A stretch of 13,432 nucleotides of DNA from FEN-1279 sp964501535. GTDB lineage: Bacteria; Bacteroidota; Ignavibacteria; Tepidaquicellales; Tepidaquicellaceae. Location of the stretch: positions 1 to 13,432 of the forward strand of contig CAZCSV010000016.1 of the NCBI GenBank assembly GCA_964501535.1, given 5' to 3'. Shown here one piece after another: positions 8,285-12,803 of this stretch. Below the pieces are notes generated by a model. That model ran no database searches. It was not told the origin of the DNA and worked only from the letters and a program-made list of their open reading frames with translations. A program made the translations under genes and the position numbers. Each line of letters opens with the position of its first letter. Within the stretch, counting starts at the first letter, position 1.

Positions 8285-8346
8285 ATTTCTGGACACAACC
8301 TATCTTATGTGTTTCTGTGCATTGAAAATTACCAGTTTTCGGAACG
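8212..8346 (-). ncRNA. Candidate structured leader RNA (riboswitch-like) upstream of the SBBP gene
   Basis: Read on the - strand, this leader has nested complementarity. The outer stem CGTTCCGA (8234-8241) pairs with TCGGAACG (8339-8346). ACTGGTA (8245-8251) is complementary to TACCAGT (8330-8336); the same bases form the loop of a local hairpin, AGGCA 8241-8245 with TGCCT 8252-8256, so a pseudoknot or a switch is possible. A long inner hairpin pairs 8259-8278 with 8298-8320 (GCACA/TGTGC, ACATAA/TTATGT, ATAGGT/ACCTAT) and is capped by GTCCA/TGGAC around a loop that reads GAAA, a GNRA tetraloop, only in the - strand RNA. Orientation, tetraloop and position about 40 nt before the Shine-Dalgarno point to a cis-acting leader. 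I compared it by eye with c-di-GMP-I, cobalamin, TPP and SAM classes and could not place it. Confidence 0.55.
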
Positions 8347-8491
8347 AAACACTTAAAATAGTTGCGTTATAAAATTATATTAAGAACAATAAATAGATTC
8401 TAATTTTTTACATAATAAAATACATATTTTTTTAAACAATATCCATAATTATTTCAAATTTATTTTAAAAAAATGAAGACTTTTTTAATTC
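8347..8491. other. AT-rich spacer, nothing recognised
   Basis: This stretch has very low G+C and no open frame with a start and ribosome site. It must contain the promoter of the leftward SBBP gene. A TATAAT-like run lies near 8375-8385 on the - strand, but no convincing -35 partner is visible. Confidence 0.5.
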
Positions 8492-8520
8492 TTGACATAT
8501 TTTACTAATACAGGTATGAT
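8492..8520 (+). promoter_or_regulatory. Near-consensus sigma-70 promoter pointing right
   Basis: TTGACA (8492-8497) and TATGAT (8515-8520) are separated by exactly 17 bp, the best -35/-10 pair seen in the window. No gene lies downstream on this strand before 12209. Any transcript would run antisense to the recombinase relic (8534-8632) and toward the tRNA fragment and the 3' end of int. It may be a decayed promoter of a lost gene, an antisense RNA promoter, or chance. Confidence 0.45.
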
Positions 8521-8546
8521 AAAAAAACCTTTATTATTTTAAGGTT
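8521..8546 (-). terminator. Intrinsic terminator at the end of the recombinase relic
   Basis: Read leftward, AACCTT (8546-8541) pairs with AAGGTT (8531-8526) around a 9-nt AT loop and is followed by five T (8525-8521), extending the two T of the stem to a seven-T run. The stop codon of the relic frame (8536-8534) lies in the loop. It may now end transcripts coming from int at 8775. Confidence 0.6.
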
Positions 8547-8632
8547 GATATTTTTATCAAATATTTGTCTATTCCTATACCGCTTGCGTATTCAACAAAC
8601 CGACTATTTTGTTGTGACGCTATTGTGACGTA
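8534..8632 (-). pseudogene. Relic 3' end of a tyrosine recombinase gene
   Basis: The leftward frame ending at TAA 8536-8534 translates as YVTIASQQNSRF, then VEYASGIGIDKYLIKISTLK and stop. The intact int gene has TIATQPNGRDSEF in its C-terminal tail. At DNA level 8611-8631 and 8873-8893 agree at 19 of 21 positions, and the match is in the same codon phase in both. Further upstream the relic frame meets a TGA within about ten codons and no catalytic motif can be found, so only the tail survives. A terminator follows. It suggests that an int-related gene once ended here, left of the tRNA fragment. A short convergent C-terminal motif is the alternative. Confidence 0.5.
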
Positions 8633-8720
8633 CAGACAACTATTTTGATAACATCAGATATTTACTGAGAAAGTTATTTTTATCTTTTTAGCTTTAATAT
8701 TAGATAATTATTTGAATTTA

Positions 8721-8740
8721 CTAACTTTTTTGTAAGTTAG
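8721..8740. repeat. 7-bp perfect inverted repeat next to the attachment core
   Basis: CTAACTT (8721-8727) and AAGTTAG (8734-8740) are exact complements around TTTTGT, ending 9 bp before the tRNA-derived core. It could be a recombinase or accessory-factor site, or a hairpin in the int 3' untranslated region. No T-run follows on the - strand. Confidence 0.35.
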
Positions 8741-8749
8741 ATTAAAAGT

Positions 8750-8771
8750 TTCGATTCCCGTTACCCGCTCA
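8750..8771 (+). other. Attachment-site core: 3' end of a tRNA gene (probably tRNA-Gly)
   Basis: The sequence reads as the 3' part of a tRNA: T-loop TTCGATT (8750-8756), 3' T-stem strand CCCGT (8757-8761), 3' acceptor strand TACCCGC (8762-8768), discriminator T (8769) and CA. The implied 5' acceptor strand GCGGGTA and U73 fit bacterial tRNA-Gly. The 5' side does not complete it: the bases before the loop (AAAGT) do not pair with CCCGT, and no D-arm or anticodon arm lies to the left. Identity starting in the T-loop is the usual footprint of a tyrosine-recombinase element in a tRNA gene. The int stop codon lies 3 bp downstream. No second copy was seen in this window. Confidence 0.7.
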
Positions 8772-8774
8772 AAT

Positions 8775-9929
8775 TTATTTATTCTCATATTCATATAATT
8801 TCTTATATTTTTCTAAGGAATTTTGAATTTTTACAGGTAACAAGGCTCCGAACTCACTATCTCTACCATTGGGTTGTGTCGCTATTGTGCCGTTGATATA
8901 TATTGTTGGCTCTAATGATGCTATTGTTTCCTTTAATACAGGCAAATTTACATGCGCGTATCTCATAGTGGTTTTAATATCTGAATGCCCCAGTAGTTCT
9001 TTGATTGCAACAATGGAATTGTTCTTAGAAGCAAGGTGTGAAGCAAACGAATGTCTTAGACAATGCCAACCTATTTTCCTTAATCCAGCTTTCTTACATG
9101 TTTTGTGAAGATTTCTAAAACAATAGTTGTATCTTAATGGATTTCCTTGCCTATCATGAAATAGATATTGTTCACCTTGCTTTTTGTTTTTTAGCATTTG
9201 AATAATTTCGTAAGTTAACGGTACTATCCTTGTTCTATTGTTTTTTGGTGATCCTTCAATTTTTCTTACAATGTTTCTGTTCACCGTTAATATTCTTTCC
9301 TCAATATTAATATCTTGCCATCTCAAAGCGATAAGTTCGCCAAATCGAAGCCCGGTCTTAATTGCTAAAAGAATCATTTCACGAATGACACCTTTTGCAT
9401 GCATCAATAGTTTTGTTGATTCCTCTTCAGTTAAATAATCGAATTTTTGCGGGGGTACTTTCTGCAATTTAATTTTGGGTATTACATTAATAAGCCCCCA
9501 TTCTTGTGCTGACTTAAGGCATTTGCTTAAAACGCAAAGCTTATTATTTATAGAATTTGGAGCAAGTTTTTTTACTTTTATCAAATTGTTTTTATATTGT
9601 TCAATTGAGAAACTGGTTATTTTGTTAATCTGTTTTGTTCCGAAATATGGAATTAGATCTGAATTCAGAATAGATCTTTTATTATGGTATTCAGAAGGCT
9701 TATTATTATTCTTAACATATATGTCAAGCCATTGAAGAGAAACGTCTTTAAATATACATTCTTTTTCTTCTGCATCTTCAATTGGTTCACCCCGTGCTAA
9801 CTTTTGTCTTAGTAAAATTTCAAAGGCTTGAGCGCTTTTAAACGAATTGTGAGGGCTTCTTTTACGAATTCGTTTTCTGTCAAATCCGATGTCAACCCAA
9901 TATGAGTTTCCTCTTTTTATAACCGTCAT
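8775..9929 (-). CDS. int: Tyrosine recombinase / phage-type integrase, 384 aa
   Basis: A complete integrase of normal length that cuts and rejoins DNA at att sites through a Tyr intermediate. The N-terminal part (1-60: IKRGNSYWVDIGF, FKSAQAFEILL) is an arm-binding type domain, a SAM-like core-binding domain covers about 61-155, and the catalytic domain about 165-330. The catalytic residues are visible: Arg195 (KTGLRFGEL), probable Lys229, His289 and Arg292 (WHCLRHSFASHL), His315 (LLGHSD) and nucleophile Tyr324 (TMRYAH). A tail of about 55 residues contains TIATQPNGRDSE. The ATG lies 4 bp after the stop of the excisionase-like gene with no good Shine-Dalgarno, suggesting translational coupling. 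The gene ends 3 bp from the tRNA core, the standard site for an integrase acting there. Confidence 0.96.
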   Translation of the reverse strand: MTVIKRGNSYWVDIGFDRKRIRKRSPHNSFKSAQAFEILLRQKLARGEPIEDAEEKECIFKDVSLQWLDIYVKNNNKPSEYHNKRSILNSDLIPYFGTKQINKITSFSIEQYKNNLIKVKKLAPNSINNKLCVLSKCLKSAQEWGLINVIPKIKLQKVPPQKFDYLTEEESTKLLMHAKGVIREMILLAIKTGLRFGELIALRWQDINIEERILTVNRNIVRKIEGSPKNNRTRIVPLTYEIIQMLKNKKQGEQYLFHDRQGNPLRYNYCFRNLHKTCKKAGLRKIGWHCLRHSFASHLASKNNSIVAIKELLGHSDIKTTMRYAHVNLPVLKETIASLEPTIYINGTIATQPNGRDSEFGALLPVKIQNSLEKYKKLYEYENK

Positions 9930-9933
9930 AGAT

Positions 9934-10146
9934 TTACTTAATTTGGTCTATCCGGATAGATTCAAGATATGCGATAACATCTTCACGAAGAAACCTGATA
10001 GTACTTCCTATTTTAAAAGCAGGCAGTTTTCTAGTATCTATTAAACGATAAATTGTAGGCAGTGATATTCCTAATATTTCTTTTAGCTCTTTTGACGAGA
10101 GAAATTTCTTTTTTATTAAGTTTTCCGGCATAGACCATGTTTTCAT
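9934..10146 (-). CDS. Excisionase-like HTH_17 (MerR/AlpA-type) DNA-binding protein, 70 aa
   Basis: Seventy residues dominated by a helix-turn-helix/wing of the HTH_17 excisionase family (about 15-64). FLSSKELKEILGIS-LPTIYRLI forms the HTH, TRKLPAFKIGSTIRF the wing, and LREDVIAYLESI the last helix. Such proteins bend or mark the att region to direct the neighbouring integrase toward excision, or act as AlpA-type activators of int. The gene ends 4 bp before int on the same strand, which strongly supports that job. No Shine-Dalgarno is seen before the chosen ATG; a second ATG at codon 6 is possible. A large inverted repeat lies just upstream and probably controls the pair. Near its 3' end the DNA has a perfect 14-bp palindrome (9947-9960). 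Confidence 0.88.
   Translation of the reverse strand: MKTWSMPENLIKKKFLSSKELKEILGISLPTIYRLIDTRKLPAFKIGSTIRFLREDVIAYLESIRIDQIK
9947..9960. repeat. 14-bp perfect palindrome just before the int start
   Basis: TCTATCCGGATAGA is fully self-complementary and lies in the last codons of the excisionase-like gene, 17 bp before the int ATG. In mRNA it could form a small hairpin affecting the coupled start; as DNA it could be a protein site. Codon constraint makes the symmetry less expected. Confidence 0.4.
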
Positions 10147-10163
10147 TTAGTTGTCAAGGAAGC

Positions 10164-10200
10164 GATATAGGGTAAGGTCAACTGACCTTAACGCTATATC
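10164..10200. promoter_or_regulatory. Large imperfect palindrome upstream of xis-int, probable operator
   Basis: Outer arms GATATAG (10164-10170) and CTATATC (10194-10200), and inner arms AAGGTCA (10174-10180) and TGACCTT (10183-10189), are perfectly complementary, with only a mismatch and a bulge between them and a 2-bp centre. It ends 17 bp before the xis ATG. On the - strand TTGATA (10222-10217) lies 17-18 bp from an ATATAG/TATAGC element inside the palindrome, so a bound protein would cover the -10 region. The promoter is weak by sequence; the symmetry is strong. A transcript hairpin is the alternative. Confidence 0.55.
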
Positions 10201-10234
10201 ACATCCTATCATTAAGTATCAAGAGTAATCAAAC

Positions 10235-10260
10235 GCCCCCTAAAGAAAACCTTAGGAGGC
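10235..10260 (-). terminator. Hairpin terminator after the DUF5659-like gene
   Basis: GCCCCCTAA (10235-10243) pairs with TTAGGAGGC (10252-10260), eight of nine positions, around an 8-nt loop. It lies 12 bp after the leftward stop at 10273. The leftward tail GTTTGATTACT is only moderately T-rich, so termination may be partial. Confidence 0.6.
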
Positions 10261-10272
10261 ATTTGTGATTAT

Positions 10273-10545
10273 TTAAATCATAACCGAATATAATCGGTTT
10301 TTAAGCATTTTTTGATTGTCAAGTAATGATCTCGCTGGCAACGTAAGTTTATTGTCCCAATATTCATAAATCATTTTATCTATATGTTCATCACGACGAA
10401 AAATAAACTTGCTTTTTTGGGGATTAGTTTTGTCTACGTCCCATAAATCATAACCTAGTGTAAATAACGCCGATGCCAAACCAATATCATAGGTAATAAA
10501 TTGATTTTTTTCTTCAAGATTTTCATCTTTCTTTTTGATAATCAT
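10273..10545 (-). CDS. DUF5659-like small protein, 90 aa
   Basis: The 90-residue product has a charged start (MIIKKKDENLEEKN). Its body fits the DUF5659 pattern known from mobile elements: a 'T.D..LA..L...GY.L' helix (FITYDIGLASALFTLGYDLWDV), an FxF strand (KSKFIFRRDEHI), then 'I.EYW...L.LPARSLLDNQKMLKNRLYS'. Members of this family are short, of unknown biochemical role, and are found in integrative elements and phages beside recombination or replication genes, as here between the 412-aa orphan and xis-int. No membrane segment or catalytic motif is visible. No Shine-Dalgarno precedes the ATG. A 14-bp perfect palindrome upstream may be its operator, and a terminator follows. The assignment is by remembered pattern and not searched. 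Confidence 0.75.
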   Translation of the reverse strand: MIIKKKDENLEEKNQFITYDIGLASALFTLGYDLWDVDKTNPQKSKFIFRRDEHIDKMIYEYWDNKLTLPARSLLDNQKMLKNRLYSVMI

Positions 10546-10572
10546 AATAATTAGAATTAGTATATTAATTAC

Positions 10573-10586
10573 ACTAATCGATTAGT
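10573..10586. promoter_or_regulatory. 14-bp perfect palindrome upstream of the DUF5659-like gene
   Basis: ACTAATCGATTAGT is fully self-complementary and starts 28 bp before the ATG at 10545. On the - strand a TATACT element lies between it and the gene, so the palindrome would sit in the -35/spacer region of a promoter there. A further ACTAAT half-site lies at the TATACT element. A dimeric regulator site is inferred. Confidence 0.5.
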
Positions 10587-10611
10587 TAATGGAAGCTTCT
10601 ACTACATAATG

Positions 10612-10696
10612 GCGAATTTCACTCTATCTTTTTTAAAATAAAAAATCCCCTGATATTCTGAGGTTTTTTCTATTAATAGTTGTAAGTGAATTTCGC
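10612..10696. repeat. 12-bp inverted repeat framing the terminator of the 412-aa gene
   Basis: GCGAATTTCACT (10612-10623) and AGTGAATTTCGC (10685-10696) are complementary at 11 of 12 positions and enclose the hairpin at 10640-10669. The right arm starts 7 bp from the stop of the 412-aa gene. Possible extended hairpin, mRNA end protection, or a paired protein site. Confidence 0.4.
10640..10669 (-). terminator. Intrinsic terminator of the 412-aa gene
   Basis: Read leftward: six A, CCTC (10663-10660), a 9-nt loop, GGGG (10650-10647), A, then TTTTTT (10645-10640). The A/T arms extend the short stem, and the T-run gives a proper release signal, 34 bp after the stop at 10703. The stem pairs better on the - strand (one G-T pair) than on the + strand (one C-A mismatch), supporting this direction. 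Confidence 0.65.
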
Positions 10697-10702
10697 TAAG
10701 GT

Positions 10703-11941
10703 TTATTTAGCTACAATGTTACTATTTAAATATTCCTGAATACCAAGCGGATCATTGTCTACTTCATTTTCTTCTTGTGGAATTTCTTTTTTAATAGGAG
10801 GTATCAGCAGGATTTTTATTTTATATGAATTACCACCTTTTTCCGGGCAGGATTTGTATGGATAAAAAGGGTCGTAATCAATTGAGAAGTAATTACGTAA
10901 GGTTTCTGTCAAGGCCTGTTTTTGCTTTTTATACTTGTCTTTAGCTTCAGGGTCCTTAATAGTAATCTCACCCTGATATTGAGCTAATACCTTTAAAAAT
11001 AACCACTGTTCACTGGGAGTTGGAATCTTGCCTTTGCCTATCATTTCCATTTCTTTGTAATTCGTAATATGTTTTAACTTTTTAACATGAATTTCTATTT
11101 CTTCATCATTTAGAAATTTTATAATTACATTATTCCAGTGAGTGCCAGCAGGGATTTTAAAGGGAAATTTTGGTCCTGCTATTAAAGCTTCTTTAGCTCT
11201 TAATGCTTTCAGACCTTCACTTAATCCTGAAACTTCGATTTTTCCTGTAATTGGTAAGGGTTGTTTTATATTTATATTTTTTTGGTCTACATTTTCGTTA
11301 TTAATCATCATCTCTTTTGGGGAATTATTCTTTCTAAATTTAGTTTCTTTATTACGATTTAAGTTATTTTTTGGATAATATTTTCTAGAGAATCTATTTC
11401 TTTTTTCATCTCTGACTGATTCCAAGATTAACTTTCTCATCATTTTATTGATTATTATTAAATATCGGTAATCTTTATAGCATATAGCTCCGGCTTTCAT
11501 AAAGTGTTTTAAAAGTATTTCAAATCTTTTTATTTCCTGATTTAAATAATATGTTGGAAAACATAGGTTATATTGATTTTGGTTATTTGGTCTAAATTTT
11601 TCTATTTCTTCACTCTTCTGATTTCTATTATTATAATCGTTTATTTTCTGATAATATCCAAATTTTCTATTAATCTCATTAAATTTTGGTTGTATTACAC
11701 ATAAATATATAACGATACATAAGTTATTTTTTATTTGTCTTTGGTAGATTTGTATGGAAAGAGATTCTGCAAGGTTTTTCAATATATCGCATTCTTCTTG
11801 TGAGGATAGATAATTATTATTTATCGGGAACAAATGGATTTCATATTGGATTGGTAATTCATTATTGTTCTGAATGTAATATCTTTTTATTTTTTGAAGT
11901 ACACTCCAAACTTTTTGTTTATATCCTTCCTCAGATTGCAT
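10703..11941 (-). CDS. Orphan mobile-element protein with possible C-terminal winged helix, 412 aa
   Basis: I do not recognise a named family. Residues 1-100 look like a mixed alpha/beta domain (VWSVLQKIKRYYI, YEIHLFPINNNYLSSQEECD, LCIVIYLCVI). Residues 130-180 are helical and hydrophobic to basic (KRFEILLKHFMKAG, RYLIIINKMMRKLIL). Residues 180-235 are a low-complexity Asn/Lys/Arg linker. The C-terminal part (about 262-383) is better ordered: IPAGTHWNNVIIKFLNDEEIEIHV, then PTPSEQWLFLKVLAQYQGEI and KKQKQALTETLRNYFSIDYDPFYPY, ending SYKIKILLIPP. The pattern 'QW..L..la...GeI....LR..L...f.id.dPf' resembles winged-helix domains of response-regulator type, suggesting DNA binding. Its place among int, xis and HTH genes would fit a replication or regulatory protein. 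The start has no Shine-Dalgarno; a terminator follows. Function unknown. Confidence 0.8.
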   Translation of the reverse strand: MQSEEGYKQKVWSVLQKIKRYYIQNNNELPIQYEIHLFPINNNYLSSQEECDILKNLAESLSIQIYQRQIKNNLCIVIYLCVIQPKFNEINRKFGYYQKINDYNNRNQKSEEIEKFRPNNQNQYNLCFPTYYLNQEIKRFEILLKHFMKAGAICYKDYRYLIIINKMMRKLILESVRDEKRNRFSRKYYPKNNLNRNKETKFRKNNSPKEMMINNENVDQKNINIKQPLPITGKIEVSGLSEGLKALRAKEALIAGPKFPFKIPAGTHWNNVIIKFLNDEEIEIHVKKLKHITNYKEMEMIGKGKIPTPSEQWLFLKVLAQYQGEITIKDPEAKDKYKKQKQALTETLRNYFSIDYDPFYPYKSCPEKGGNSYKIKILLIPPIKKEIPQEENEVDNDPLGIQEYLNSNIVAK

Positions 11942-12012
11942 AGATTTTTTTAATTTAATTTTAGCAAAAAAATCATGTTAGTGCATTAATATTTTTATTA
12001 ATAATCTTTGTA

Positions 12013-12021
12013 TGATATACT
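12013..12021 (+). promoter_or_regulatory. Extended -10 promoter of the rightward unit
   Basis: TGATATACT (12013-12021) matches the extended -10 form TGnTATAnT. The expected -35 area (about 11993-11998) is only AT-rich, acceptable for an extended -10 promoter. Just upstream, ATTAATA and TATTAAT (11985-12002) form a perfect inverted repeat around TTTT that could be an operator. Expected start near 12028. Confidence 0.5.
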
Positions 12022-12049
12022 AATAGTGTAGTTCTTTTTTGTTTTATTT

Positions 12050-12088
12050 AGCTCGAAACTGATTTATAGTTTCGGGCTTATTTTTCTT
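12050..12088 (+). terminator. Strong hairpin terminator/attenuator in the leader of the 59-aa gene
   Basis: AGCTCGAAACT (12050-12060) pairs with AGTTTCGGGCT (12068-12078) over 11 positions (one G-T) around GATTTAT, followed by TATTTTTCTT. It lies about 25 nt after the predicted start of the rightward transcript and no rightward gene precedes it. It would therefore produce a short RNA of about 60 nt or act as an attenuator for the gene at 12209. Confidence 0.7.
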
Positions 12089-12098
12089 CTGGGGAATT

Positions 12099-12124
12099 AA
12101 GAGAAGATAATCCGCTCTTTTCTT
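12099..12124 (+). repeat. Second leader hairpin with alternative pairing
   Basis: AAGAGAAGA (12099-12107) pairs with TCTTTTCTT (12116-12124) around TAATCCGC, nine positions with one G-T. AGAAGA (12102-12107) could instead pair with TCTTCT (12085-12090), which overlaps the T-run of the preceding terminator. The two pairings are exclusive, so a switch is conceivable. Confidence 0.4.
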
Positions 12125-12208
12125 CTAAAATCCAATCTGGTTTAATGCACCTTAAAAACACTATAATTAATTTTGAACTAACTCAAAAATCAAAGAAAGG
12201 AGTAAGAA

Positions 12209-12388
12209 ATGGGTCGGTTCAAAAAAGAAGCTAAGGCTTTTGGTAGAGAGTTTAGAAGGCAAGGAAGTATTTTACTTTTTGGTAAATCTCCTAAACCCAG
12301 ACGTCCTAAACAGCGTAAAAGGGTCTATGGTGCTGACCACCAATATTTTAAAGCTCAAAACTGGGCAAGGCAACGTGGATTTAAATAA
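12209..12388 (+). CDS. Very basic small protein, 59 aa, unknown
   Basis: A 59-residue ORF with an excellent Shine-Dalgarno AAAGGAG (12196-12202) 6 nt before the ATG, which makes it a convincing gene despite its size. The product begins MGRFKKEAKAFGREFRRQGS and continues ILLFGKSPKPRRPKQRKR, VYGADHQYFKAQNWARQRGFK. It is rich in Lys/Arg with few acidic residues, so a nucleic-acid binding role is plausible, but no known domain is seen. It has no cysteines and no signal peptide. It is the only rightward gene among leftward element genes, has its own promoter and structured leader about 180 nt long, and is closed by a terminator 4 bp after the stop. A small DNA-bridging, regulatory or toxin-like role are all possible; none is shown. 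Confidence 0.75.
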   Translation: MGRFKKEAKAFGREFRRQGSILLFGKSPKPRRPKQRKRVYGADHQYFKAQNWARQRGFK

Positions 12389-12391
12389 GTA

Positions 12392-12420
12392 AGCCCGCCC
12401 CAATAAAACAGGGCAGGGCT
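12392..12420. terminator. GC-rich terminator between convergent small genes
   Basis: AGCCCGCCC (12392-12400) pairs with GGGC, a bulged A, and GGGCT (12411-12420), around CAATAAAACA. It lies 4 bp after the stop at 12388 and 6 bp after the leftward stop at 12426. The T-tails are poor on both strands, so efficiency is uncertain, but the stem is the most GC-rich in the region. Confidence 0.65.
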
Positions 12421-12425
12421 CAAAG

Positions 12426-12653
12426 TCATTTCATCAACCCGTGCTTGTCACGGGTTTGGTGAAATTGAGAAGCCGTCTTGTTAGGTCTGGTTGCTAACAG
12501 CTTGAGACCTTTGTGTAATTCTTCCTCGTCAAAGAAATGCATACCGCCAAGATTAAAATAACCTGGTATAACACCAAGCTTTTTATAGACGGTCTTAATC
12601 GAGATATTCAAAAGTGTTGCAACTTCCTTGACGGAAAGATAACGGGTTGCCAT
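12426..12653 (-). CDS. HTH_17 / MerR-AlpA-type DNA-binding protein, 75 aa
   Basis: An AGGAGT ribosome site 8 nt before the ATG fixes the start. Residues 5-30 (YLSVKEVATLLNISIKTVYKKL) form the helix-turn-helix of the HTH_17/excisionase class. FNLGGMHFFDEEELHKGLKLL (33-53) gives the wing and following helix, with a C-terminal tail RPNKTASQFHQTRDKHGLMK. It is divergent from the second recombinase gene, with 150 bp between them, so it is the natural candidate excisionase or regulator for that enzyme, as the other HTH gene is for int. The wing is atypical: the usual 'G.IPA.KIG..wRf' becomes GVIPGYFNLGGMHFF. The last codons contain an 8-bp perfect hairpin (12436-12456). Confidence 0.85.
   Translation of the reverse strand: MATRYLSVKEVATLLNISIKTVYKKLGVIPGYFNLGGMHFFDEEELHKGLKLLATRPNKTASQFHQTRDKHGLMK
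12436..12456. repeat. 8-bp perfect hairpin inside the 3' end of the HTH gene
   Basis: AACCCGTG (12436-12443) and CACGGGTT (12449-12456) are exact complements around CTTGT, within the codons for the last ten residues of the HTH protein and 15 bp from the terminator stem at 12392-12420. It may add to termination or be a separate recognition site. Confidence 0.5.
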
Positions 12654-12803
12654 AAGATTACTCCTATTGTACCCTACACACCTTTAAATTTACATTGTCT
12701 CAAAATCCCAACTAACCATTAAAAATAGACGCTTCATTTTTACCGCATTAAAATTTAGTTCTTTCAAAATAAAAAATAAACATAAAACTGAAAGGAGGTT
12801 ATT

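Noticed and set aside
8234..8346. Integron attC site
   Set aside because: attC sites have an ..AAC box at the 5' end and GTT.. at the 3' end. Here the ends are CGTTCCG and CGGAACG, the reverse arrangement, and no integron integrase motif is present.
8234..8346. c-di-GMP-I riboswitch
   Set aside because: GCACAG, a GAAA loop and GCAAAGG recall parts of the class, but the spacing and the second hairpin with GGGUUACC-type sequence do not fit.
8697..8771. Intact tRNA gene
   Set aside because: Only the T-loop and 3' strands are present. There is no GCGGGTA 5' acceptor strand, D-arm or anticodon arm at the required distance.
11142..11378. Rightward 78-codon ORF inside the 412-aa gene
   Set aside because: It is antisense to a well-formed gene, with no Shine-Dalgarno and a composition that mirrors the Asn/Lys linker on the other strand.
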